Positions 33,709-41,962 of a DNA stretch of 49,036 bases are shown here, piece by piece (position 1 is the first letter of the stretch; each line of letters begins with the position of its first letter). Both the position numbers and the translations under genes were made by a program. The notes under the pieces were generated by a model, which was given only the letters and a program-made list of their open reading frames with translations, searched no databases and was not told the DNA's origin. Where the stretch lies: contig DWZD01000044.1 of the NCBI GenBank assembly GCA_019118345.1, positions 1 to 49,036 of the forward strand, read 5' to 3'. Origin of the DNA: Candidatus Desulfovibrio intestinavium (GTDB taxonomy: Bacteria > Desulfobacterota > Desulfovibrionia > Desulfovibrionales > Desulfovibrionaceae).

Positions 33709-34707
33709 ATGCGGCGCTGGCTTTCCCTGCCCCTCGTCATGCTGCTTGCCTGCTGCACGCAGGCGGCCGCCGCGGACTTTCCGCGGATTCCGTCGGGAAT
33801 CTCCTGCACCGCGCGCACCGTGGTGGACGGCAAAGCCGTGGAGGTCGAACTGCGCCTGCTCAACAACAACGTCTTTGTCCTGCAGACGCTGGCCCGCCAG
33901 GGGGAGAAGGTCGCCATGCAGGTTGACGTCAGCGGAAGCTGGCGGCAGTCCGGCGACGGCGCGCAACTGCTGCTGGACAATCCCTTCGGCTTTCATCAGC
34001 GTGCGGCCGTCGGCGGCCGGGGCGCCATCTATCTGGATATTCCCCCCTGGCCCGGCGCACCGGCTGTCTTTTTTGTCCTGGAACAGGAGCCGCTGCGCAT
34101 GACGCCGGTTCGCCTCATGGGCGTGCTGCATGCCGGCGGGGACGGTCGCCCCGTGCTGCGCGAAAGCGGCAGCGGGCAGGATTTTGCCGTGGAGGGACTG
34201 CCCGCCGGACAGACGCCCGACTTGCCCGCTTTTGTGGAGCTTAGCGCCCGAATTCGCCATGACGGCCTTGTGGTGGAAAGCCTGCGTGCGCAATCCGCCC
34301 GTATCCCGTCCGGTCTGGAGGCAGAGCGGGATTTTGCCGCCGTCTGCGGCGAAACCGTCTGGCTGCTGGAGCAGCAAGAGGCTGCCCGGCCCGTGACCTG
34401 TACCTTCCTTGCCCAGAGTCCGCATGAAGGGCGTGTCGAACTGGTGGCGCCGGGCCTGCATGCCGCGGCGCGCTATGTCCTCGGCCCGCGGAACGCCATC
34501 CGCTTTGACCTGCGGGACGACGAGCGCCGCTCGTTGCAGCTGTTGCAGGAAACGGCGGTGCTGCGGCTGCTTGACGCCACGTCGTGGAAAACCGTCGGCG
34601 ACAGCCTGGCGCTCCGCGATGCGGGCGGAAGAACCGTCTTTCTTGTTCCCCACACCGCCCGCACCCTCAGCCGGGCCAACCCCAGCTCTCATGGTATCCC
34701 GCGATGA
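33709..34707 (+). CDS. Exported protein of unknown function in the secretion operon
   Basis: 332 residues, starting one base after the adaptor stop. A signal sequence with LLACC near residue 15 could be a lipobox, or cleavage may occur after AQAAAA-like residues near 22. I recognise no family. It looks all-beta: short alternating strands, few helices, and four cysteines beyond the signal region at most. Its stop overlaps the start of the TolC-type gene (ATGA), so production is coupled to the secretion machinery. Possible roles are a periplasmic chaperone, calcium or glycan-binding accessory, or an anchor for the surface protein; none is shown by sequence. Confidence 0.75.
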   Translation: MRRWLSLPLVMLLACCTQAAAADFPRIPSGISCTARTVVDGKAVEVELRLLNNNVFVLQTLARQGEKVAMQVDVSGSWRQSGDGAQLLLDNPFGFHQRAAVGGRGAIYLDIPPWPGAPAVFFVLEQEPLRMTPVRLMGVLHAGGDGRPVLRESGSGQDFAVEGLPAGQTPDLPAFVELSARIRHDGLVVESLRAQSARIPSGLEAERDFAAVCGETVWLLEQQEAARPVTCTFLAQSPHEGRVELVAPGLHAAARYVLGPRNAIRFDLRDDERRSLQLLQETAVLRLLDATSWKTVGDSLALRDAGGRTVFLVPHTARTLSRANPSSHGIPR

Positions 34708-36011
34708 AAAAGATTCTTCTTCCCTTTCTTGTCTGCTGCCTGCTGCCGACACTGGCCCTTGCCCGGCAAAGCCTTTCGCTGGAACAGGCGGTAGCCCTTG
34801 CGCTCAAGAACAATCCCAGCGTGGAGGCCAAGCTCCTCCTGCTGGAGCAGGCCCGCATGAATGTCGGCGTGGCGCAAAGTTTTTTCTGGCCGCGCGTCAG
34901 TCTGATCAGCAGCTACAACCGGGTCAGCAACTTTGAGGAGCAGCAGGCGTACAGCGTGGACGATCTCAGCGCCCGCACCTGGAACAGCGGCGCGCGCCTG
35001 AGCCTGTCGCTCTTTGCGGGCTTCAGCCATTTGAACGGCCTGCAAAAATCCCGCATTGCCGTGGAGGTCGAAAAGGCGCGGCATCAGCAGGCGCAGCATG
35101 AGCTTGCCTGCAATGTGCAGCTCCAGTTTTTGCAGCTCCTCAAACTGCGCGAAGACCGAAAAAGCGCCGACAAGGCCGTCGAGCGCATCAAAACGCAGCT
35201 CCATGCCGCTGAGGAATTCGTCAAGGTGGGCATGGCCCCCTACGCCAATGTGCTGCAAAACAAGACGGAGCTGCTGCGCGCGGAACAGCAGGTCATCCGC
35301 GTCAAGAACGATATTCGGAACGCCGAGGTGCAGCTTGCCAAATATCTGGGGCTGAAGGACGGACAGGAGGTCGATTATCAGGGAGAGCTGGCCGCGTACG
35401 GCACAGCGGTGGCCTATGGCGAACTGGATGCCATCAAGGCGGCCCTCAAGTACCGGCCCGACCTCATCATTGCCAAGAAGACGGTGCAACTGGCCTACAA
35501 GGATATGCATATCCGGCTTGGCGAGTATCTGCCGCGCGTGGATGCCAATCTCGACAGCATGAAATACAGCCGCGACTATGACGAAACACGGTTTTCCGAC
35601 TATACGCGCCGCTACTGGGCGGCGGGAATAAGTTTCAGCTGGGAAATATTCAGCGGCGGCCAGACGACCTTTGCCAGCCTTGCGGAAAAGAAGCGGGCCG
35701 AATCCCTGCAAAAGGATTTCGAGGATGCCGTGGCCGGCGCGAGAACGGACGTCATCAGGGCCTTGCTCGACATCAGCGCGGCGCGCGAACTCATCCAGAC
35801 GACGCGGGCCGGCATCGTCGCCGCACAGGAAAACTACGACATGGCCAGCAAACGCTATATGACCAATGTCGGCACCATTACCGAACTGGTCGATGCCCAG
35901 CTCAAGCTCAGTCAGGCGGAAACCGACGCCAGCGAGGCGCTGATGGAGTTTCAGAATGCGCGGGCAAGGTTTTTCTTTTATATCGGCAAAATCAACGCCT
36001 CGTTGCGCTAG
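34704..36011 (+). CDS. TolC-family outer-membrane channel of the type I secretion system
   Basis: 435 residues. A cleavable signal peptide (MKKILLPFLVCCLLPTLALA) is followed by LSLEQAVALALKNNPSVEA, the canonical first repeat of outer-membrane efflux proteins. The second repeat begins near residue 235 (YGELDAIKAALKYRPDLIIAKK). Long helices and two beta segments (for example WAAGISFSWEIFSGGQT) give the two structural halves of the TolC fold. Length is normal. It completes the exporter-adaptor-channel set. Confidence 0.93.
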   Translation: MKKILLPFLVCCLLPTLALARQSLSLEQAVALALKNNPSVEAKLLLLEQARMNVGVAQSFFWPRVSLISSYNRVSNFEEQQAYSVDDLSARTWNSGARLSLSLFAGFSHLNGLQKSRIAVEVEKARHQQAQHELACNVQLQFLQLLKLREDRKSADKAVERIKTQLHAAEEFVKVGMAPYANVLQNKTELLRAEQQVIRVKNDIRNAEVQLAKYLGLKDGQEVDYQGELAAYGTAVAYGELDAIKAALKYRPDLIIAKKTVQLAYKDMHIRLGEYLPRVDANLDSMKYSRDYDETRFSDYTRRYWAAGISFSWEIFSGGQTTFASLAEKKRAESLQKDFEDAVAGARTDVIRALLDISAARELIQTTRAGIVAAQENYDMASKRYMTNVGTITELVDAQLKLSQAETDASEALMEFQNARARFFFYIGKINASLR

Positions 36012-36013
36012 GG

Positions 36014-36048
36014 TCTGTTGACGCAAATTTTACAAAAATTTCAACAGA
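36014..36048 (+). terminator. Possible terminator after the secretion operon
   Basis: TCTGTTGA and TCAACAGA pair (36014-36021 with 36041-36048) around an AT-rich interior; no long T tract follows, so confidence is low. Confidence 0.35.
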
Positions 36049-36206
36049 TAATGCAAATAGGCCGTACACGCTCCGCTTGCCTTTGGCGGCAGGCTTGCCT
36101 CGTGTTCCTGTCTCTTCCCCGCTAAAAGCGCGCTGGGGAAGGGCTGGGGGCTTGGGGGGAAGAGTGTTCACAGGCCCGAGGGGCAAAGGGGCAACGCGCC
36201 CCCGGC

Positions 36207-37844
36207 TCACTGTTCCTGATCCAGGCGCGCAATCCGGCCTGTGGCCGGCAGGGGCAGCGGGTCATGCGCCCGCAGGTAGCCTTCCACCAGATCCACGTCA
36301 ATGGGTTCGGGCGACGGCAGCGCCTTGCCGTCCTTCAGCATCGCATAGCCGTCGCCGCCTCTGGCCAGATACTCGGGCAGGATCACGCCGTAACGCATCC
36401 CGGGGTCAAGGGGGGCGGCCCTGCCGTGCCCGTCCGCCAGCGCAACGCGCACGATGCGCTCGCCCGCCGGACGCCGGGCGTCCACGGCATACCGCAAGCC
36501 CGCCACCTGCAGCAGGCGCGGCCCCATGCCGCCCTCCCCGGAGACGCCGTGTTCCAGGGCTGCCCGAATCTGCCCGCCGCTGTATTCGCGCAGCACCATC
36601 ATGTTGCCGAAGGGGTGCATGGTCAGCAGATCGCCCCGCGTTATGCGGCCTTCGGGCAGGGCCGCCCGCATGGCGCCCCCGTTGCACAGGGCGATGACGG
36701 CGCCGTATGGTCTGGCGTAGGCCAGCATGGCGTCCGTGGTCATCATGCCGCCCAGACACTCGCCCGCGCGGCAGGCATCCATGCCGTCAGGCAGGCTGCC
36801 GGGCTGACGGCTGCCCACCACGTCCTTGCGGAAGGCTGCCAGCGAAGCCGTGTATGCGTCTGCCAACGCGCTGATGGCCGGGCTTCTCGCGTCGCCGGGC
36901 GCAAGCTCTCGCGGGCCGCCCTCCCAGACAAGGGGGATGCCCGCCTCGTCAAAGGTGACCCGCAGTTCCCCCAGATACTGGGTGGCCCGCTTGGCCGTCA
37001 CCACCAGCACGGGCTGACCGGAAGGCGAACGCTCCACAATGGGGTAGGGCCCTTCCGCAGCGCCCGGCCCCAGATAGCTGTGGCTATGGCCGCCCACGAT
37101 CACGTCCACCCCGTCCACGGAGCGGGCCAGCCGGCGGTCCGCGGGCAGGCCCAGATGGGTCAGGGCCACGATATGCCGCACGCCCTGCCGTTCCAGTTCC
37201 TTCACGGCCGTGCGCAGAGCGGCGGCATCCAGAAAGCGGGTCTGCGGGCAGGCCGCCGCCAGCGAGACTTCGGGGTTGGCCAGTCCGACGATCCCCACAC
37301 GCCGCCCCCGGATTTCGCGGACGACAGAGGGCACGATCCGGCTCTCTAGCAGCGGGCAGCCCTTTTCCGGTGCAAGGTTGGCCGCCACCACGGGAAAGGG
37401 CGTTTCGGCCAGAAAGCGCGCCAGCTCCCGGCAGCCTTCGTCAAATTCGTGATTGCCCAGCGTCATGGCGTCATAGGGCAGGTGCCGGTTCAGGGCCGCC
37501 AGCAGGGGCCACTTGTGCACGCTGTAGTAGAGCGTGCCCTGAAACTGATCCCCGGCGTCCAGGGCCAGCACGTTGTCTCCGGCGGCCCGGGCCTGCCGGA
37601 TGGCCGCCGCAATCCGGCCATAGCCGCCCCGACTGCCGGCCTCGGAAAAGCTGGCGTTGCCGTCTTCGTCAATGCCCGCCACATGGGCATGGGTGTCGTT
37701 CACATGCAGAATGACAAGTTCCAGCCCGCGCTGCGCGCTGGCCCGCTCGGAGGGCCGGGGCGCGGCACAGCCGGACAGGAAGAACGCGAGGCACAGAAGG
37801 CTGAGCAGGAGCGTCGGCAGGGGAAGAAACGGTATGCGATTCAT
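36207..37844 (-). CDS. 5'-nucleotidase / UDP-sugar hydrolase family lipoprotein (UshA-like)
   Basis: 545 residues from the ATG at 37844, with GGAGGCGAG upstream; the 35 codons before it are not protein-like. Signal segment with a lipobox (FFLSGC) predicts lipid anchoring. The metallophosphatase domain shows HVNDTHAHV, ALDAGDQFQGT, LGNHEFDEG and VGGHSH, the two-metal site. From about residue 345 the 5_nucleotid_C domain binds the nucleoside, with CNGGAMRAALPEG and NMMVLREYSG. It would release nucleosides and phosphate from extracytoplasmic nucleotides. It is a single gene with no obvious partner. Confidence 0.92.
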   Translation of the reverse strand: MNRIPFLPLPTLLLSLLCLAFFLSGCAAPRPSERASAQRGLELVILHVNDTHAHVAGIDEDGNASFSEAGSRGGYGRIAAAIRQARAAGDNVLALDAGDQFQGTLYYSVHKWPLLAALNRHLPYDAMTLGNHEFDEGCRELARFLAETPFPVVAANLAPEKGCPLLESRIVPSVVREIRGRRVGIVGLANPEVSLAAACPQTRFLDAAALRTAVKELERQGVRHIVALTHLGLPADRRLARSVDGVDVIVGGHSHSYLGPGAAEGPYPIVERSPSGQPVLVVTAKRATQYLGELRVTFDEAGIPLVWEGGPRELAPGDARSPAISALADAYTASLAAFRKDVVGSRQPGSLPDGMDACRAGECLGGMMTTDAMLAYARPYGAVIALCNGGAMRAALPEGRITRGDLLTMHPFGNMMVLREYSGGQIRAALEHGVSGEGGMGPRLLQVAGLRYAVDARRPAGERIVRVALADGHGRAAPLDPGMRYGVILPEYLARGGDGYAMLKDGKALPSPEPIDVDLVEGYLRAHDPLPLPATGRIARLDQEQ

Positions 37845-38033
37845 GGCTCGCCTCCGGCATGACGGGGTGTGCGCGTGCCGGCGGGCCGCGCCGGGCTTCA
37901 GCAGGGCAGGCGGAAGACGGGCGGTGCGGCCTGCTGCGCCGCGGGCCAATCTTTGACCTTGCCCGCGCTCCCGGTTACACTTTGCCGTGAAAGCGGCGCG
38001 GGGACAACAGGGGGCTGGGGGCCGGCAGGCATG

Positions 38034-38067
38034 AAAAAAGGACTCGCGGAAATCTCCACAAGTCCTT
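38034..38067 (-). terminator. Terminator of tRNA-Lys
   Basis: A 12-base stem (38038-38049 with 38056-38067, one G-T and one mismatch-tolerant pair) followed by TTTTTT on the minus strand. Close copy of the tRNA-Thr terminator at 15008-15043. Confidence 0.88.
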
Positions 38068-38075
38068 GTTTTCTT

Positions 38076-38151
<76 letters not shown>

Positions 38152-38167
38152 GCAGTGCGTGAAAAGA

Positions 38168-38196
38168 CTTCTACGCGCACGGGGGGGGGATGTCAA
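38168..38196 (-). promoter_or_regulatory. Promoter of tRNA-Lys
   Basis: On the minus strand a perfect TTGACA (38191-38196), 17-base C-rich spacer and TAGAAG (38168-38173), 16 bases before the tRNA. Confidence 0.6.
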
Positions 38197-38359
38197 CGAA
38201 TTTTTGTGAGGAAAAAGTTTTTTTTTTGTGATAGCCAAGGGAGGCATCCGGGGGATGCGGCGGAAGGCGTCCGGCACGGCCGGGCGGGAGCCGTCCCGGC
38301 GTGAGGCCGGTATGGATGCAGCCTACGCGAGAGGAAAGGATTTTCCTGAACAGAGCATC

Positions 38360-40378
38360 ATGAAGCATACATCATCTTGTTGCCCCTGGGGGCGCGTTAT
38401 CCTGCTGGCGGCGGTTCTGCTCCTTCAGGCGGCGCTGGTGCGCGCGCAGGAAGTGGGCATTCAGGTGGCGGCCGCGCGGGACAAGGGCAAAGGTCTGCTG
38501 GCCGTCAGCCTTGTGATTCCGTCGGGCTACCATGCCTACGCGCATCGGGCCGGCGACGCGGGGCGTCCCACCACCCTGCGGCTGTCCGTGGGCGGCGGCA
38601 AGCCCCTGCCTGTCTGGTATCCCGACGGAGCCATGCAGCGCGATGTCTACGATCCGGAAGCCACGGTCTTTGTTTACGAGGACACGGTGACCCTGTTTGC
38701 CCTCCTGCCGGACGCAGAGGCGAGCGGACAGGGCGGGGGAGGGAGCGTCCCCCTTGCGGCGGGCGCGGCCATGCCCCTGCCCGGAGCGGCGGAGAGCGCC
38801 GCAGCCATGCCGCTGCCCGGAGCGGCGACCAGGCCCGGCGTCGGGGAAGGCTCGTTGTCCTATGAGCTGAATATCAGCCTTCTGCTGTGCTCCCGTCGAA
38901 ACTGCCTGCCCGTGGATCGGCAAATGCGGGGCGAGCTGCCCGCCGCTCCCTGGCCGGAGGCCTCGGGGCAACCGTGGTATGGGGAATGGCAGGCGCTTGC
39001 CGGGCGCGAACCCGTGGCGGCCGATGCGGCATACGACGGCGGGCCGCAATTTTCGGCCACGGGCGGCGGCGACATGGCCCAATCGGTGGAGGCTTTCCTT
39101 GGGCGGAAAAAGCAGGATCAGCCCCTGCCCGCCCCGGATGATTTCGACTTTGCCCTTGAACCGCGCTACGAGGCCGAAACCTTTGAAATTTCCGGTCTGG
39201 GCATGGCGGTGCTGGTGGGGCTGCTGGCCGGGCTGCTGCTCAATGCCATGCCCTGCGTGCTGCCGGTGCTGACCTTCAAGGTGAGCGGCCTGCTGCTCAT
39301 GGGCGGCGCGGCGGACAGGACGGGCCTGCGGCGTTTCCGCGAGCACAACCTCTTCTTTTCCGCCGGGGTGCTGACGCTCTTTACCGCGCTGGGCCTGCTG
39401 TTCGGCGCGGCAGACATGATGTGGGGCCAGCTCTACCAGCATGAAAGCCTGCTGCTGATCATGCTGGTGCTGGTTTTTCTCATGGGGCTGTCCTTGCTCG
39501 GCGTCTTCACCCTGCCGGTCATCGACCTCAAGGCCGGCGAGAACAGCCGCAATCCGCGCCTGCAATCCTATCTGACCGGCCTTGTCTCCACCTTTCTGGC
39601 CACCCCCTGCAGCGGCCCCATGCTGGGCGGGGTGCTGGGCTGGGCCTTCACCCAGCCCCTGGCCGTGCTGGTGGTCGTGTTCTGGGCCGTGGGCGCGGGC
39701 ATGGCCCTGCCCTACATTCTTTTCAGCATCTGGCCGCATCTGGCCCGCATCCTGCCGCGTCCCGGGGCCTGGATGAAGGTTTTTGAGCGCGTCATGGGCT
39801 TCTGCCTGCTGGGCACGGCGCTCTATCTCCTGTCCATCCTGCCGCCCGACAAGCATATGCAGATCCTCATGGTGCTGCTGCTGGTCTCGCTGGGGGCCTG
39901 GCTGTGGGGACAGTTCTGCGGCCCGGCTGCGCCCGCCCTGCGCCGACGGCTGGTGAGCCTGCTCTGTCTGGGGATTCTGACGGCCTCCTTCCTCTGGGTG
40001 CTGCGGCCCGTGCCGCCCCTGCCGCAGTGGCGGGACTTTGCGCCCGAGGCCTTTGTGGCCGAGCTGGGCCAAAAGCCGCTCATGCTGGAATTTACCGCCG
40101 ACTACTGCCCCAATTGCAAGTTTGTGGAGGCCACGGTGCTGACGATGGAGCGCCTGCGCGAGCTGCGCTCCCGCTACGGCGTGGAGCTGATCAGGGTGGA
40201 TCTGACCAGTCCCAATGCCTTTGCCATGCGTCTGCTGGATGCGCTGGGCAGCCGCAGCATCCCGCTCACGGCGCTTTTCCCGGTCGGGGAGGGCGCGCGG
40301 CAACCTGTCGTTCTGCGCGATGTCTATACCGCCGGACAGCTGGAGGACGCCGCGGCGCGGGCCTTTGCCGGTTCCTGA
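38360..40378 (+). CDS. dsbD: Thiol:disulfide interchange protein DsbD
   Basis: 672 residues from the ATG at 38360; the ribosome site is weak. After a signal peptide (cleavage near VRAQ) comes an N-terminal periplasmic domain with the redox pair in LLLCSRRNCLP. A low-complexity Gly/Ala insertion with a duplicated AAMPLPGAA interrupts it at about residues 125-155. The eight-helix core carries MPCVLPVL and TPCSGPML, the transmembrane cysteine pair. The C-terminal thioredoxin domain has ADYCPNCKF. It transfers electrons from cytoplasmic thioredoxin to periplasmic disulfides and cytochrome maturation. Confidence 0.93.
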   Translation: MKHTSSCCPWGRVILLAAVLLLQAALVRAQEVGIQVAAARDKGKGLLAVSLVIPSGYHAYAHRAGDAGRPTTLRLSVGGGKPLPVWYPDGAMQRDVYDPEATVFVYEDTVTLFALLPDAEASGQGGGGSVPLAAGAAMPLPGAAESAAAMPLPGAATRPGVGEGSLSYELNISLLLCSRRNCLPVDRQMRGELPAAPWPEASGQPWYGEWQALAGREPVAADAAYDGGPQFSATGGGDMAQSVEAFLGRKKQDQPLPAPDDFDFALEPRYEAETFEISGLGMAVLVGLLAGLLLNAMPCVLPVLTFKVSGLLLMGGAADRTGLRRFREHNLFFSAGVLTLFTALGLLFGAADMMWGQLYQHESLLLIMLVLVFLMGLSLLGVFTLPVIDLKAGENSRNPRLQSYLTGLVSTFLATPCSGPMLGGVLGWAFTQPLAVLVVVFWAVGAGMALPYILFSIWPHLARILPRPGAWMKVFERVMGFCLLGTALYLLSILPPDKHMQILMVLLLVSLGAWLWGQFCGPAAPALRRRLVSLLCLGILTASFLWVLRPVPPLPQWRDFAPEAFVAELGQKPLMLEFTADYCPNCKFVEATVLTMERLRELRSRYGVELIRVDLTSPNAFAMRLLDALGSRSIPLTALFPVGEGARQPVVLRDVYTAGQLEDAAARAFAGS

Positions 40379-40520
40379 TCCCTTCCCGGCCTGAAGGCCG
40401 GCCGGGACGCGGCGTCATCCCGCATATGGCCTGTGCGGGCGTCAGGCCTGTTTTGGGCGTGCCGCCCGTGGCAGGCGAGCGTCTTTTCCGGCGGCACCCA
40501 TCCCGAACCTCCCTGTCCGC

Positions 40521-40559
40521 ATGGCTCGGGCCACAGTCCGTGGCCCGAGCCATTTTTTT
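40521..40559 (+). terminator. Terminator after dsbD
   Basis: A 14-bp perfect stem (40521-40534 with 40540-40553), five-base loop and T tract. Confidence 0.92.
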
Positions 40560-40560
40560 C

Positions 40561-40589
40561 TGTACAAAAAAAACATAGTGCTATACTAT
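40561..40589 (+). promoter_or_regulatory. Promoter of the alcohol dehydrogenase gene
   Basis: TGTACA, 17-base A-rich spacer, TACTAT (or TATACT two bases earlier), directly after a terminator, 30 bases before a GGAGG site. The boxes overlap a small ATAGT-GCTAT-ACTAT dyad that could be an operator. Confidence 0.55.
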
Positions 40590-40621
40590 ATATTTGAAAA
40601 ACCCATTAAAGGAGGATCGCC

Positions 40622-41677
40622 ATGAAAGGATTTGCCATGCTCGGCATCAACAAGGTGGGCTGGATCGAAAAGGACAAACCCGCCTGTGGCCCCCTTGACG
40701 CGCTGGTGCGCCCCATTGCCATTTCGCCGTGTACGTCGGATGTGCATACCGTCTGGGAAGGCGCGCTTGGCGAACGCACGGATATGATCCTCGGCCATGA
40801 GGCCGTGGGCGAAGTGGCGGAAGTTGGCTCGCTGGTCAAGGATTTCAAGCCCGGCGACAAGGTCATCGTCCCGGCCATTACGCCGGACTGGAACTCGCTG
40901 GAAGCGCAGAAGGGCTTTTCCATGCATTCCGGCGGCATGCTGGCAGGCTGGAAATTCTCCAATTTCAAGGATGGGGTGTTCGGCGAGTATTTTCATGTCA
41001 ATGACGCCGACGGCAATCTGGCGCATTTGCCCAAGGAGCTGGATGCGGCCGAGGCGGTCATGCTCTGCGACATGGTGCCCACGGGCTTCCACGGCGCGGA
41101 ACTGGCCGACGTGCAGTACGGCGACGATGTGGTGGTTGTCGGCATCGGGCCGGTGGGCCTCATGGGCGTGGCCGGGGCGGCCCTGCGCGGGGCGGGTCGC
41201 ATCTATGCCGTGGGATCGCGGCAGGTCTGCGCGGATGCCGCGCGCGGCTACGGCGCCACGGAAATCATCAACTACCGCAACGGCGACATTGTGGAACAGG
41301 TCATGGAACTGACGCACGGCAAGGGCGTGGACAAGGCCATCATTGCCGGCGGCGACGTGACCACCATCGGCCAGGTGCTGAAAATGCTCAAGCCCGGCGG
41401 CCGCATCGGCAACGTCAACTATCTGGGTTCCGGCGAGAATGTGCTGGTGCCGCGTCTGGACTGGGGCTGCGGCATGAGCCACAAGATCATTGCCTGCGGC
41501 CTCATGCCCGGCGGTCGCCTGCGCATGGAAAAGCTGGCCGCGGTCATCACGGCCGGACGTCTGGATGTCTCGCCCCTGCTGACCCACCGTTTCCAGGGCT
41601 TTGAACATGTGGAGGAAGCGCTCCTGCTCATGAAGGACAAGCCGCGCGATCTCATCAAGCCGGTGGTGACGATCTAG
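40622..41677 (+). CDS. NADP-dependent secondary alcohol (isopropanol) dehydrogenase
   Basis: 351 residues after AAAGGAGG. A zinc medium-chain dehydrogenase of the Thermoanaerobacter brockii type. Catalytic zinc ligands are at exactly the family positions: Cys37, His59 and Asp150, with Glu60. The Rossmann motif is GIGPVG (174-179), and Gly198-Ser199-Arg200 plus Tyr218 are the residues that select NADP in the T. brockii enzyme. There is no structural-zinc cysteine cluster, also as in that group. It would oxidise secondary alcohols or reduce ketones and aldehydes. It is a single-gene unit between two strong terminators with an excellent ribosome site, suggesting high expression. Confidence 0.93.
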   Translation: MKGFAMLGINKVGWIEKDKPACGPLDALVRPIAISPCTSDVHTVWEGALGERTDMILGHEAVGEVAEVGSLVKDFKPGDKVIVPAITPDWNSLEAQKGFSMHSGGMLAGWKFSNFKDGVFGEYFHVNDADGNLAHLPKELDAAEAVMLCDMVPTGFHGAELADVQYGDDVVVVGIGPVGLMGVAGAALRGAGRIYAVGSRQVCADAARGYGATEIINYRNGDIVEQVMELTHGKGVDKAIIAGGDVTTIGQVLKMLKPGGRIGNVNYLGSGENVLVPRLDWGCGMSHKIIACGLMPGGRLRMEKLAAVITAGRLDVSPLLTHRFQGFEHVEEALLLMKDKPRDLIKPVVTI

Positions 41678-41720
41678 CTGGGGATGATTCCGCTCCGCAC
41701 GGCAGGCGTCAGAAAAGGCA

Positions 41721-41753
41721 CGCGCCGCCGATGGTTGCATCGGCGGCGCGTTT
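41721..41753 (+). terminator. Terminator after the alcohol dehydrogenase
   Basis: A 13-bp perfect stem (41721-41733 with 41738-41750), GTTG loop and short T run. Confidence 0.85.
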
Positions 41754-41880
41754 GCGCGGCTGAGGCGCGGAAATCCCGGCGCCCGGTCGGAACGGGGAGA
41801 GCGTCAAAATACGAACGCCGTCGCCTGAGATAATCTGAATATTCTTTTTTTAATCAATAAATTCAAAAAGATGGGTGCTA

Positions 41881-41897
41881 TTGGTACATAATTTGCA
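41881..41897 (+). promoter_or_regulatory. Sigma-54 (RpoN) promoter of the fliF operon
   Basis: TTGGTACATAATTTGCA has GG and GC separated by exactly ten bases, matching the -24/-12 consensus TGGCAC-N5-TTGCA at most positions. It lies 66 bases before the fliF start, in an AT-rich pocket. RpoN control is usual for class II/III flagellar genes, so an activator of the FlrC/FleQ kind is expected. Confidence 0.7.
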
Positions 41898-41962
41898 TAT
41901 ATGACGCCGATTCATGCTGTCCGCGGTTCGTGACCGCCCAACGCAGGAAAAGGAAGTTCGAT

